21,322 nucleotides of DNA from a virus. The notes beneath the pieces were generated by a model. The model was not told the DNA's origin and ran no database searches. It saw only the letters and a list, made by a program, of their open reading frames with translations. This document shows, one piece after another, positions 13,129-19,056 of the stretch (positions are counted from its first letter, which is position 1; the number at the start of each line of letters is the position of its first letter). Position numbers and translations under genes: made by a program. The DNA is taken from IMG/VR virus record IMGVR_UViG_3300044950_001271, positions 1 through 21,322 of that record; one strand, given 5' to 3'.

Positions 13129-13624
13129 ATTGTTCATCCCACCAAATGCCAAACCCACAATTTCTATACATAAAATCATTACATTGAGTTTTTATGTATT
13201 CAACAAGTTCTTCATATTCTCCCCAATCTCCCATGTCAGTCTCTTCAGATATTTGGTCCATGGTTTTGTAAATTTCATTACCATCCTCGTCTGAGGTTAA
13301 TAATTTAGTTTCTCCCCAACTCCATCTTGAAAGTACTGTTGTGTCGTCATTCTCTAAAGAAACATGAGGGTTTTCAAGTTTAATGTATGCATATTCACCA
13401 TAGTCTCCATCATTAACGGTAACTCTAATTCCTTTACCACCATTATAAACTTTACTTATAGCCCTTTCAATAAAGTCATTGGCACCATCTTCACCAACCT
13501 CATTAACTAAGTCAGGTAATAAATCATATAAGTCGTAATCTACCATTCTGAAAATAGAATCTAAGTCAGGATTTGGGTAACCAACTTTATTTAAGACTTT
13601 TAAAAATGTTTTTATATTACTCAT
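13127..13624 (-). CDS. Hypothetical acidic protein, 165 aa
   Basis: Not recognised. An acidic, aromatic-rich protein: an N-terminal helical part (IKTFLKVLNKVGYPNPDLDSIFRMV), a basic-poor middle with GIRVTVNDGDYGEYAYIKLE, which looks like beta strands, and a C-terminal helix leading to CGFGIWWDEQ. It is the last gene of a three-gene leftward unit, with its ATG two bases after the stop of the zinc-repeat gene. Similar acidic composition to the gene at 59-1051, but no clear shared motif. Confidence 0.78.
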   Translation of the reverse strand: MSNIKTFLKVLNKVGYPNPDLDSIFRMVDYDLYDLLPDLVNEVGEDGANDFIERAISKVYNGGKGIRVTVNDGDYGEYAYIKLENPHVSLENDDTTVLSRWSWGETKLLTSDEDGNEIYKTMDQISEETDMGDWGEYEELVEYIKTQCNDFMYRNCGFGIWWDEQ

Positions 13625-13626
13625 AA

Positions 13627-14478
13627 TTATCCTTCGTATCGTATCATATCACTATCATCCATCCAAATTTTATAATCTGATGAATAACTTTTATGTAATT
13701 CTGGTTCATCACTATAGTTGGAACAATAAACTTCGTTAGTTTGTATTCCGTCAATAAATCTTTGATAAGATTCTTGATATCCTAATACAATAAAATCGTC
13801 TCTTAATCTATCAAAATCATATTCAGATAAAGCTGGTTCAAGGGTCTCAGCTCTTAATTCACATCGGTCCTTAATAAATGTGTCCCAAGTACAAATAACA
13901 TAATAGTCATATAATAATTTATCGGTTTCAATCTCACCTGTTGAATCACAACTATAACAAAGTTCTTTTCCGTCATTACAATTGTCACAATCTAACTCAG
14001 CATCTCCGTGACATGAACCACATGTTCTAACACCTGAACCATTACATTCAGAACATTGTTCTTCTGGGTTATTGCTATCTACCCCACTACCAAGACATTC
14101 ATCACATTCTACTTCTCCTGTACCATAACATTCATCACATTCTACTTCCCCTGACCCGTCACAACTACTACAATCCACTTCACCATTACCACCACAATCT
14201 GAACAAGTTTCAAGGTAATTATCTCCTTGAGTTATAAATAAACTAGCAAACCCTATTTTGTTTAACATTAAATCGGCTAACTTAAAATTATTTGTTTTGT
14301 TGTAAGAGTATATGTAGAATATTAATTTAATAATATCTGATGGGTCAAAATTAAAAAAATAGTCTTTTTGTTGTTTGTATATGTCTTTAAATAAATCATA
14401 ATATACTTGAGGTGATGAAGCATCTTTGGGGAATAATTCCGCCATTTTTATTGATAGTCTTTGTAATTTTTCGCTCAT
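13627..14478 (-). CDS. DnaJ-type zinc-repeat protein without J domain, 283 aa
   Basis: Residues 92-177 hold eight CxxC units, mostly of the CxxCxGxG type: Cys pairs at 92/95, 103/106, 114/117, 125/128, 142/145, 153/156, 164/167 and 174/177. The spacing is close to 11 residues. DnaJ has four such units, which bind two zinc ions; here eight could bind four. There is no J domain (no HPD), and the N-terminal 90 residues are an unrecognised helical domain with an aromatic stretch (FFNFDPSDIIKLIFYIY). The C-terminal 100 residues are acidic. The role might be protein folding or binding, by analogy with the zinc-finger domain of DnaJ, or it may be unrelated. It is the middle gene of a three-gene unit with two-base gaps. 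Confidence 0.85.
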   Translation of the reverse strand: MSEKLQRLSIKMAELFPKDASSPQVYYDLFKDIYKQQKDYFFNFDPSDIIKLIFYIYSYNKTNNFKLADLMLNKIGFASLFITQGDNYLETCSDCGGNGEVDCSSCDGSGEVECDECYGTGEVECDECLGSGVDSNNPEEQCSECNGSGVRTCGSCHGDAELDCDNCNDGKELCYSCDSTGEIETDKLLYDYYVICTWDTFIKDRCELRAETLEPALSEYDFDRLRDDFIVLGYQESYQRFIDGIQTNEVYCSNYSDEPELHKSYSSDYKIWMDDSDMIRYEG

Positions 14479-14480
14479 AA

Positions 14481-14870
14481 TTAATCTTCTTTATTTGGTA
14501 CAATTAGGTAAGACATATCAAAAATATGTCTTTCATCTGCAGCGAAATCTAATGTCCAAATATCACCTTCACTTATGGAAGTATTTTCACCTCCTTGTAT
14601 TAATTTACCTTTGGAGTCTATCACATATTTGCTAATAATATTACGCATTTTTTCAGACATTCTTGTAATATCTTTAGTGAAATAATGTAAATCAGGGTCA
14701 ATAGCATTATTATAATCAAATTTAACAAAAACACGATACGATTCAATTGTTAATTTGTCGTTAGATAAATAATCCATTTCTAATGAGACATCCATAATCT
14801 CAAATTCTTTTCCTGATTCAGAGATTATAATATATTTAATTTTTTCTGTTAAAATTTCTTCATTAATCAT
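14481..14870 (-). CDS. Hypothetical protein, 129 aa
   Basis: Not recognised. It appears to be a small beta-rich protein: strands IKYIIISESG, KLTIESYRVFVKFDY and DIWTLDFAADERHIF separate turns rich in Asp and Asn. No signal or membrane segment. It heads a leftward unit with the zinc-repeat gene (two-base gap) and begins 4 bases after a TATTTAT box. Confidence 0.75.
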   Translation of the reverse strand: MINEEILTEKIKYIIISESGKEFEIMDVSLEMDYLSNDKLTIESYRVFVKFDYNNAIDPDLHYFTKDITRMSEKMRNIISKYVIDSKGKLIQGGENTSISEGDIWTLDFAADERHIFDMSYLIVPNKED

Positions 14871-14874
14871 ATTA

Positions 14875-14881
14875 ATAAATA
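14875..14881 (-). promoter_or_regulatory. TATTTAT box upstream of the leftward unit
   Basis: On the minus strand the box ends 4 bases before the ATG at 14870. A second box for the rightward gene lies at 14909-14915, so this 62-base divergent spacer carries one for each side. Confidence 0.45.
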
Positions 14882-14908
14882 CCTTTGTTTTCTAATAGTT
14901 AATTTCTA

Positions 14909-14915
14909 TATTTAT
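14909..14915 (+). promoter_or_regulatory. TATTTAT box upstream of the 14933 gene
   Basis: The box ends 17 bases before the ATG at 14933. Confidence 0.42.
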
Positions 14916-14932
14916 AAAAAAATATTATCACT

Positions 14933-15181
14933 ATGGAAATATTAGTTACTTTAACAGAAAAAGAAATTTTGGAAACACCAAATAATGAGATGCTTGGTGA
15001 AAAAGTCCGAAATAAATATTGGGAGGCAAAGAGAAACTCTGAACAACCACAATATGATAAATGTGTAATATGCGGTAAAGATACGCCTTATTTAATATCT
15101 ACACACATAGACTTGAGGGATGGTTATCTTGAAGGTGCTGGTCAAGGTTGTTACCAAGAACATATTTGTAAAAATAAATAA
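14933..15181 (+). CDS. Small zinc-binding protein, 82 aa
   Basis: Unknown function. Four cysteines, CVIC at 44-47, C73 and C79, are placed to bind one zinc ion in a small knuckle. The 40 residues before them are helical and charged (TEKEILETPNNEMLGEKVRNKYWEAKR in two halves). The stretch HIDLRDGYLEGAGQGCY between the cysteine pairs is a short strand-turn unit. It ends just before the host-type promoter P6. Compare the other zinc proteins at 16659 and 18637. Confidence 0.75.
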   Translation: MEILVTLTEKEILETPNNEMLGEKVRNKYWEAKRNSEQPQYDKCVICGKDTPYLISTHIDLRDGYLEGAGQGCYQEHICKNK

Positions 15182-15185
15182 AAGT

Positions 15186-15216
15186 TTTGGTAGTTCGGAA
15201 TTAAAGCTTATCTTTG
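15186..15216 (+). promoter_or_regulatory. Host-type promoter P6
   Basis: TTTG (15186-15189), 19 bases, TATCTTTG (15209-15216). The leader that follows (15217-15238) is the same as that of the gene at 16659 in 21 of 22 bases. Confidence 0.8.
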
Positions 15217-15238
15217 TATACACAAAAACGATAAGACT

Positions 15239-15691
15239 ATGACAACTACAAACACCATCATCAAAGTAACAGAAGGAACATTAGCTGGAGATGTATTCTA
15301 CGGCACTTTCAACACTACAGTAAAAAACAAAAGAGTTTCTGTAATGGTTTCTAACCACATCAAAGACCAAGACAAAGACTACGAATTCCGTATTGCAAAT
15401 AAATGTCAAGCGGGGTTCATCAATATCCACGATACTAAAGGAACTGCATCTGAAGTTATCAGAGGATACGGAAAAAATTCTTTAGTTAACATCCAAGTAA
15501 AAAATGAGTACGGTCATTGGATGAATGTTTACACAACTAAAAGTGGTAAATGGTACTCAATTGACAAAGGGTTTTTGAATGTGTTAACCGTAGGAACAAT
15601 GAGAGAATCATTCCCTGACATGTGTGACATGGAATTATGGGGTAGAATGGGAGCTAAAACTTGGGCGGATAAAGCATTCGCCCAAAATTAA
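15239..15691 (+). CDS. Hypothetical protein, 150 aa
   Basis: Not recognised. The composition suggests a beta-rich protein with repeated short strands (TIIKVTEGTLAGDVFYGTF, VSVMVSNHI, YGHWMNVYTTKSGKWYSID). No cysteine pair suited to metal and no membrane segment. It is the first gene of a rightward unit under a strong host-type promoter, with an unusually GC-tolerant codon choice (more C-ending codons than its neighbours), as might be expected of a highly expressed early gene. Start and 5' leader are shared with the gene at 16659, and both proteins open with Met-Thr and further threonines, but the rest is unrelated. Confidence 0.8.
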   Translation: MTTTNTIIKVTEGTLAGDVFYGTFNTTVKNKRVSVMVSNHIKDQDKDYEFRIANKCQAGFINIHDTKGTASEVIRGYGKNSLVNIQVKNEYGHWMNVYTTKSGKWYSIDKGFLNVLTVGTMRESFPDMCDMELWGRMGAKTWADKAFAQN

Positions 15692-15702
15692 TAAATAAGA
15701 TT

Positions 15703-16272
15703 ATGGATATGCAACAATGGTGTATTGAACAACACCGAAAAACAAATCATATGTACGATACCTATCTTCCATATGAGATACACTTACGAATGGTTAATGA
15801 AGTTGGTAAAGAGTTCAAACATCTTTTGGATGGTACTTTGGACTATTTTACGGGAGAGCCGTTTCGTGGTCCATTACAAGACCAAATTACTTTAAGAGCT
15901 GCTTGTATGAGAGCCATTTGGGGTCATGACCTTATAGAGGACTGTAGAGTGTCTTACAATGATGTTATGAACCAAATTGGACAGGAAGCTGCAGATATTG
16001 TCTTTGCGGTGACTAACGACAAAGGTAAGAACCGTAAAGAAAGAGCGGGAGACAAATATTACGAAGGTATTAGAAACACATCAGGTGCGGTGTTCGTCAA
16101 ACTTTGTGACCGTATTGCAAATGTGCAGTATTCAAAGATGACTAAATCTCGTATGTTTGAGATGTATAAAAATGAGAATGATAATTTCATCGTTCAGTTA
16201 GGATGGGATAGAAAAGAGAATCACCCATATGGTGAAATGTTTAGATATTTGAATAATTTATTTAAAGACTAA
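15703..16272 (+). CDS. HD-domain hydrolase, (p)ppGpp-hydrolase-like, 189 aa
   Basis: The protein fits the HD superfamily, closest to the hydrolase part of RelA/SpoT and Mesh1, which removes pyrophosphate from (p)ppGpp. Visible features are His27 in the EIHLRMV helix, the HD pair at 75-76 in AIWGHDLIED with the following Glu-Asp (79-80), TNDKGKNR (104-111) at the place of the substrate loop, and FVKLCDRIANV (131-141) whose Asp136 would be the last metal ligand. Length is that of small stand-alone hydrolases. A phage enzyme of this type could remove the host's stringent-response signal or act on another nucleotide. It follows the 15239 gene by 11 bases. Confidence 0.82.
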   Translation: MDMQQWCIEQHRKTNHMYDTYLPYEIHLRMVNEVGKEFKHLLDGTLDYFTGEPFRGPLQDQITLRAACMRAIWGHDLIEDCRVSYNDVMNQIGQEAADIVFAVTNDKGKNRKERAGDKYYEGIRNTSGAVFVKLCDRIANVQYSKMTKSRMFEMYKNENDNFIVQLGWDRKENHPYGEMFRYLNNLFKD

Positions 16273-16276
16273 AAAT

Positions 16277-16498
16277 ATGAAAGGAATATTAGAGTTTGAT
16301 TTGAACGAGCCTGATGATGTAACAGCTCACAAAAGATGTGTTAAGGCTTTGGATTTATCATTGGCACTTTGGGATATTGACCAATATCTTAGAAGTGAGT
16401 CCAAGTATAAAGATAATGAAATGGCTCAAGAAATTAGAGAAAAAGTATCCGAAATAATGGGTGAATACGGATTAGCCTTTGACGATTTAATTCAATAG
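16277..16498 (+). CDS. Small conserved-type phage protein, 73 aa
   Basis: Similar in outline to small phage proteins that I recall with the pattern LEFDLNEPDD...ALWDIDQYLRSESKY, usually annotated as hypothetical. The core is a short strand, two helices and the ALWDIDQYLR motif (30-39). The function is unknown. It begins 4 bases after the HD hydrolase stop and is probably co-transcribed with it. Confidence 0.75.
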   Translation: MKGILEFDLNEPDDVTAHKRCVKALDLSLALWDIDQYLRSESKYKDNEMAQEIREKVSEIMGEYGLAFDDLIQ

Positions 16499-16504
16499 TA
16501 GAGT

Positions 16505-16597
16505 ATGATGTATATTGTAGTGTTTTTTATCGGATTTGTGTTTGGAGCGGTAAGAGAGAGAGTCTTTGGAGACTTAAAAAAAGGTGGAAAAAAATAA
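16505..16597 (+). CDS. 30-residue membrane peptide
   Basis: A short frame opening with two ATGs (16505 and 16508) encodes MMYIVVFFIGFVFGAVRER, then VFGDLKKGGKK. Residues 2-16 form one hydrophobic membrane span and the C-terminus is basic, so it would lie with its tail in the cytoplasm. It starts 6 bases after the preceding stop and fills the gap before the next promoter, which favours a real gene. Such small phage membrane peptides can affect host envelope functions, but nothing here shows which. Confidence 0.6.
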   Translation: MMYIVVFFIGFVFGAVRERVFGDLKKGGKK

Positions 16598-16628
16598 AAA
16601 TAAATTAGGAGTAGTTTAGAAAAAAGAT

Positions 16629-16636
16629 TATCTTTG
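16629..16636 (+). promoter_or_regulatory. Host-type -7 box (P7) for the 16659 gene
   Basis: TATCTTTG lies 22 bases before the ATG at 16659. No TTTG is found at 19-20 bases upstream (TTAG or TAGG there), so the -33 part is weak. The leader after the box repeats that of the gene at 15239. Confidence 0.65.
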
Positions 16637-16658
16637 TATTCACAAAAACGATAAGACT

Positions 16659-17237
16659 ATGACACAGACTACTACTACATCAGACAAAGTTAAAAATTAC
16701 AAAGGTACTAATTCATTCATTGTTAAAATGAACGATGTTATTACAAAGTACGGTGGTTTAACACCAAACCAAGACGCGGCGGTTGTTAGGATTCTTGAAA
16801 AAGAAGCGAACGAAAGAACAATCCAAGTGAATTGGCCAACGCCAGGTGAAACTGTAATTATTGGTCGTAGAATTGGTCAACAATTGAAAGAGACCTACGG
16901 ATTGGAATTTAACCCAACTTTAATTGACATCACCCGTTTATTAGGTGTTGGACCAAGAGAAGTCAAATTCGCAGGAAAAATGACAATTAAAAGAGGTAAA
17001 ATTTGTACTTCTTGTATGAGAGACTTGACTGATGAGTTTTCAATGTTAACAGGTATGGGTAAGACTTGTGCTAAACACATGAAAGTAGAGTATATCAAAG
17101 ATGCGTCTGAAGCTACTCGTTTTCGTGAGGATTACCTAAAAAGAGTTGAGGAGATTGGAGTGATGGAATTTACCATCCCAAAAAGTCAAATCAAAAAATG
17201 GGAAGGTATGACTGAAGCCATTGTGAGAACAATGTAA
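16659..17237 (+). CDS. DUF6011-like zinc protein, 192 aa
   Basis: Residues 114-140 carry GKICTSCMRDLTDE and GMGKTCAKH: Cys116, Cys119, Cys137 and His140 could bind zinc. The pattern CxxCxxxLTD..S...G.G..C is typical of DUF6011, a small zinc domain found in many phage and mobile-element proteins, of unknown role. The 110 residues before it are alpha/beta and basic, and the 50 after are helical and charged. The sequence starts with a Thr-rich leader (MTQTTTTSDK). It has its own host-type -7 box, shares its 22-base leader with the gene at 15239 and is closed by the terminator at 17241-17268. Confidence 0.8.
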   Translation: MTQTTTTSDKVKNYKGTNSFIVKMNDVITKYGGLTPNQDAAVVRILEKEANERTIQVNWPTPGETVIIGRRIGQQLKETYGLEFNPTLIDITRLLGVGPREVKFAGKMTIKRGKICTSCMRDLTDEFSMLTGMGKTCAKHMKVEYIKDASEATRFREDYLKRVEEIGVMEFTIPKSQIKKWEGMTEAIVRTM

Positions 17238-17240
17238 TTC

Positions 17241-17268
17241 AAAAGGGGAGTTTAACTCCCCTTTTTTT
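17241..17268 (+). terminator. Intrinsic terminator
   Basis: AAAAGGGGAGT, loop TTA and ACTCCCCTTTT form an 11 bp stem, with T continuing to 17268. It ends the 16659 transcript. Confidence 0.88.
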
Positions 17269-17297
17269 AGATTAATAATTTTAACTTTAATAAACAG

Positions 17298-17639
17298 ATG
17301 ACAAAAATTTCACCATATTTGAAAGAAAATAAAATGATTGATGAAATAATAGAAAACTTTGATTTTTTCAAATGTTATGGGGTCATGAAGGTTCTTAATT
17401 GGCAATGGAGAGGTGATGGAGTACCAACTATAGAGATGTTAAAAAGTTCTGCGGTTAATAGACTTAGGAGTGCAATAGATGGTGTTAAAGATAAGGAAAA
17501 TAAAGTTGCTGCTGATTGTGAGTATCACAGTTCAAGTGGAGGACTTAAAGCAACGGCATGGAAAAATCGTTACGGTCATATTGAAGGTGTTAGGTTGGAA
17601 TTTGTGTTAACTGAATGGGATTCTGATGGGGATGATTAA
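17298..17639 (+). CDS. Hypothetical phage protein, 113 aa
   Basis: I recall similar phage proteins with the stretch NWQWRGDGVPTIEMLKSSA (34-52), but not their function. The rest contains a helix-rich start (MIDEIIENFDFFKCYGVMK) and beta strands near the end (HSSSGGLKATAWKNRYGHIEGVRLEF in two parts). It might start at the second ATG (residue 13, 17334), where the recognisable part begins. It lies alone between the terminator at 17268 and the promoter at 17646. No host-type promoter or TATTTAT box was found close upstream. Confidence 0.7.
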   Translation: MTKISPYLKENKMIDEIIENFDFFKCYGVMKVLNWQWRGDGVPTIEMLKSSAVNRLRSAIDGVKDKENKVAADCEYHSSSGGLKATAWKNRYGHIEGVRLEFVLTEWDSDGDD

Positions 17640-17645
17640 ATAATA

Positions 17646-17677
17646 TTTGACAAATACAATTTATTGTTTTATTATTG
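17646..17677 (+). promoter_or_regulatory. Candidate host-type promoter P8
   Basis: TTTG (17646-17649), 20 bases and TATTATTG (17670-17677), one mismatch from TAnnTTTG. The spacing equals that of P1-P4. It predicts a start near 17683, which is downstream of the TTG at 17675 and so supports the ATG at 17699 as the gene start. Confidence 0.55.
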
Positions 17678-17698
17678 AATAGTAAGTTAGAAAATTCA

Positions 17699-18187
17699 AT
17701 GGGGAAATTATTACCTGTACCATATCCAGGACAATCAATAGAGGATTACAGAGAACAATTGGTTAATTTCCAAAAGAACTATTGGAGTTTTTTAAAACCG
17801 TCCAAAGGAGGAAGTAAATTGATACCACTACCACCATTAAATTTAATAAAAAAAACAAAAGAAATGAGTTCAAGAAAATTAAGCGAACACGTTGAAGAAG
17901 AATTATTCAACAAAGAAAAAAGAAACACACCTAAAATTGTAAAAGATTCTAAAGATTTTTTATCAGAAGAATCAAAAACAAAAATAGTTAAAAACATCAC
18001 TGAGAATGGTGAGTATTCTGCTCCTGTTAAAAAGAAAAAACCATACTATAAAAAGAGATACAATAAACCAAAACCTGTTGAGGTGATTGAAGAGCCGGTT
18101 AAATCAAACGATTCGATTAAGGCATTTACAATTGGATTAATTTTAGGAGTAGTTGCGACTTTTATAGTTATTAATTTAATAAATTAA
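17699..18187 (+). CDS. Tail-anchored membrane protein, 162 aa
   Basis: Unknown function. The N-terminal part is Pro-rich (LLPVPYPGQSIEDY, LIPLPPLNLI), the middle is a long charged Lys/Glu stretch that ends in a very basic segment (KKKKPYYKKRYNKPKP), and the last 20 residues (AFTIGLILGVVATFIVINLI) form a single membrane span. With the basic stretch before it, the bulk should be in the cytoplasm. The frame is open to a TTG at 17675, but the ATG is preferred because a promoter overlaps the TTG. The next gene starts 10 bases after the stop. Confidence 0.75.
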   Translation: MGKLLPVPYPGQSIEDYREQLVNFQKNYWSFLKPSKGGSKLIPLPPLNLIKKTKEMSSRKLSEHVEEELFNKEKRNTPKIVKDSKDFLSEESKTKIVKNITENGEYSAPVKKKKPYYKKRYNKPKPVEVIEEPVKSNDSIKAFTIGLILGVVATFIVINLIN

Positions 18188-18197
18188 AAAATAAAAT

Positions 18198-18635
18198 ATG
18201 AATATTAAAAAGGCGTTAAAAGAGAAAAACCGATTGGTTAAAGAGATTTTAGATTTACACACTAGAGTGGCAACATACAACTCGGTTGAGGTTGGTAATG
18301 TTAGACCATATTCGGCAAAAGAATCAATGGAATTACTTAATCAAAAGAGTAATGAGTTAGTGGAACTTAAAACAAACATCCACAGAGCAAATGGTCCAGT
18401 GTATCAACACATTTTTAGATTGTCGGAATTGAAGTCTATGATTGCGAGAATTAAAAACTTGGATTGTAATGAGGGGATTGTTCAAGATTACTACTCAAGA
18501 AATCGTGAGACACCTGCGGTGAAAGAGACGGAAATCTCAATTGTTGAAAGAGACGAGATGGTTAAACATATGGAAGGACAAATTGAAGAAATTCAAGATA
18601 TTTTGGATTACCATAACCAAATCACCGAAATATAA
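18198..18635 (+). CDS. DIP1984/DUF6847-like coiled-coil protein, 145 aa
   Basis: A helical protein whose pattern fits the DIP1984 (septicolysin-like, DUF6847) group: a first helix ALKEKNRLVKEILDLHTRVA, the middle ELVELKTNIHRANG, and a second long helix with ISIVERDEMVKHMEGQIEEIQDILDYHNQI. Members are found in bacteria and phages with unknown role; the name septicolysin does not prove toxin activity. It follows the tail-anchored gene by 10 bases and its stop precedes the next ATG by one base, so both are probably co-transcribed. Confidence 0.7.
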   Translation: MNIKKALKEKNRLVKEILDLHTRVATYNSVEVGNVRPYSAKESMELLNQKSNELVELKTNIHRANGPVYQHIFRLSELKSMIARIKNLDCNEGIVQDYYSRNRETPAVKETEISIVERDEMVKHMEGQIEEIQDILDYHNQITEI

Positions 18636-18636
18636 T

Positions 18637-18825
18637 ATGAGTGGTGATGTGGAGTTTGACGAATGTGATTTTTGTCATATAGAAAAACCGATTGAGAGAA
18701 CTTATCTAAGACCAACCAAATATGTTAAGCCGGAAAACCCTGAGGAATATTTGAAGTTGTATAACGAAGGTGGATATTTCATCATTGTTAGAACTTGTTT
18801 CGAGTGTGGGGTTCCTAAAGTATAG
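18637..18825 (+). CDS. Small zinc-knuckle protein, 62 aa
   Basis: Two CxxC pairs, Cys10/Cys13 (CDFC) and Cys54/Cys57 (CFEC), could bind one zinc. The middle 40 residues are charged with many Pro, Glu and Tyr. The ORF extends upstream inside the preceding gene, but the ATG at 18637, one base after that gene's stop, gives a well-formed small protein with both cysteine pairs. Not recognised beyond that. Confidence 0.75.
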   Translation: MSGDVEFDECDFCHIEKPIERTYLRPTKYVKPENPEEYLKLYNEGGYFIIVRTCFECGVPKV

Positions 18826-18910
18826 TTCGGCGTTCGGGAGGAATATAATGTAATGTATATGGACTATTCCGTATTACCTACAAACTATTAACAGAGTCCT
18901 CGACGTTTTG
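18826..18910 (+). other. Possible structured RNA or leader
   Basis: This stretch between the zinc-knuckle gene and the small frame at 18911 has several possible pairings: GGAATA (18840-18845) with TATTCC (18864-18869), and GAGGA (18838-18842) with TCCTC further on (18896-18900), which exclude each other in part. I could not find one convincing fold, a promoter or a reading frame longer than 12 codons. It may be a leader or simply spacer. Confidence 0.25.
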
Positions 18911-19009
18911 ATGATGATAAAGTACTCAAACCTCAACACTCAGCAGTTCAAAATTAATTTGTCAAAACTTAAAACTCTTTTTGATTTACTTATTGAACTT
19001 CCAACCTGA
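18911..19009 (+). CDS. Possible 32-residue peptide
   Basis: Two adjacent ATGs (18911, 18914) open a frame reading MMIKYSNLNTQQFKINLSK followed by LKTLFDLLIELPT, ending just before the terminator at 19016. The second half is an amphipathic helix. It fits well between the preceding gene and the terminator, but there is no other support such as an SD or a known family, so it is tentative. Confidence 0.35.
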   Translation: MMIKYSNLNTQQFKINLSKLKTLFDLLIELPT

Positions 19010-19015
19010 CTATAG

Positions 19016-19040
19016 AAACCCTCGAGAAATCGGGGGTTTT
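19016..19040 (+). terminator. Intrinsic terminator
   Basis: AAACCCTCGA, loop GAAA and TCGGGGGTTT form a 10 bp stem with one T-G pair, followed by T-rich sequence. It separates the 18198-19009 unit from the zincin gene. Confidence 0.82.
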
Positions 19041-19044
19041 GTTA

Positions 19045-19051
19045 TATTTAT
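19045..19051 (+). promoter_or_regulatory. TATTTAT box upstream of the zincin gene
   Basis: The box ends 5 bases before the ATG at 19057 and directly follows the terminator at 19016-19040. Confidence 0.5.
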
Positions 19052-19056
19052 AAATA

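Noticed and set aside
17675-17701. TTG start of the tail-anchored gene
   Set aside because: It overlaps the -7 box of a good host-type promoter; the ATG at 17699 is preferred.
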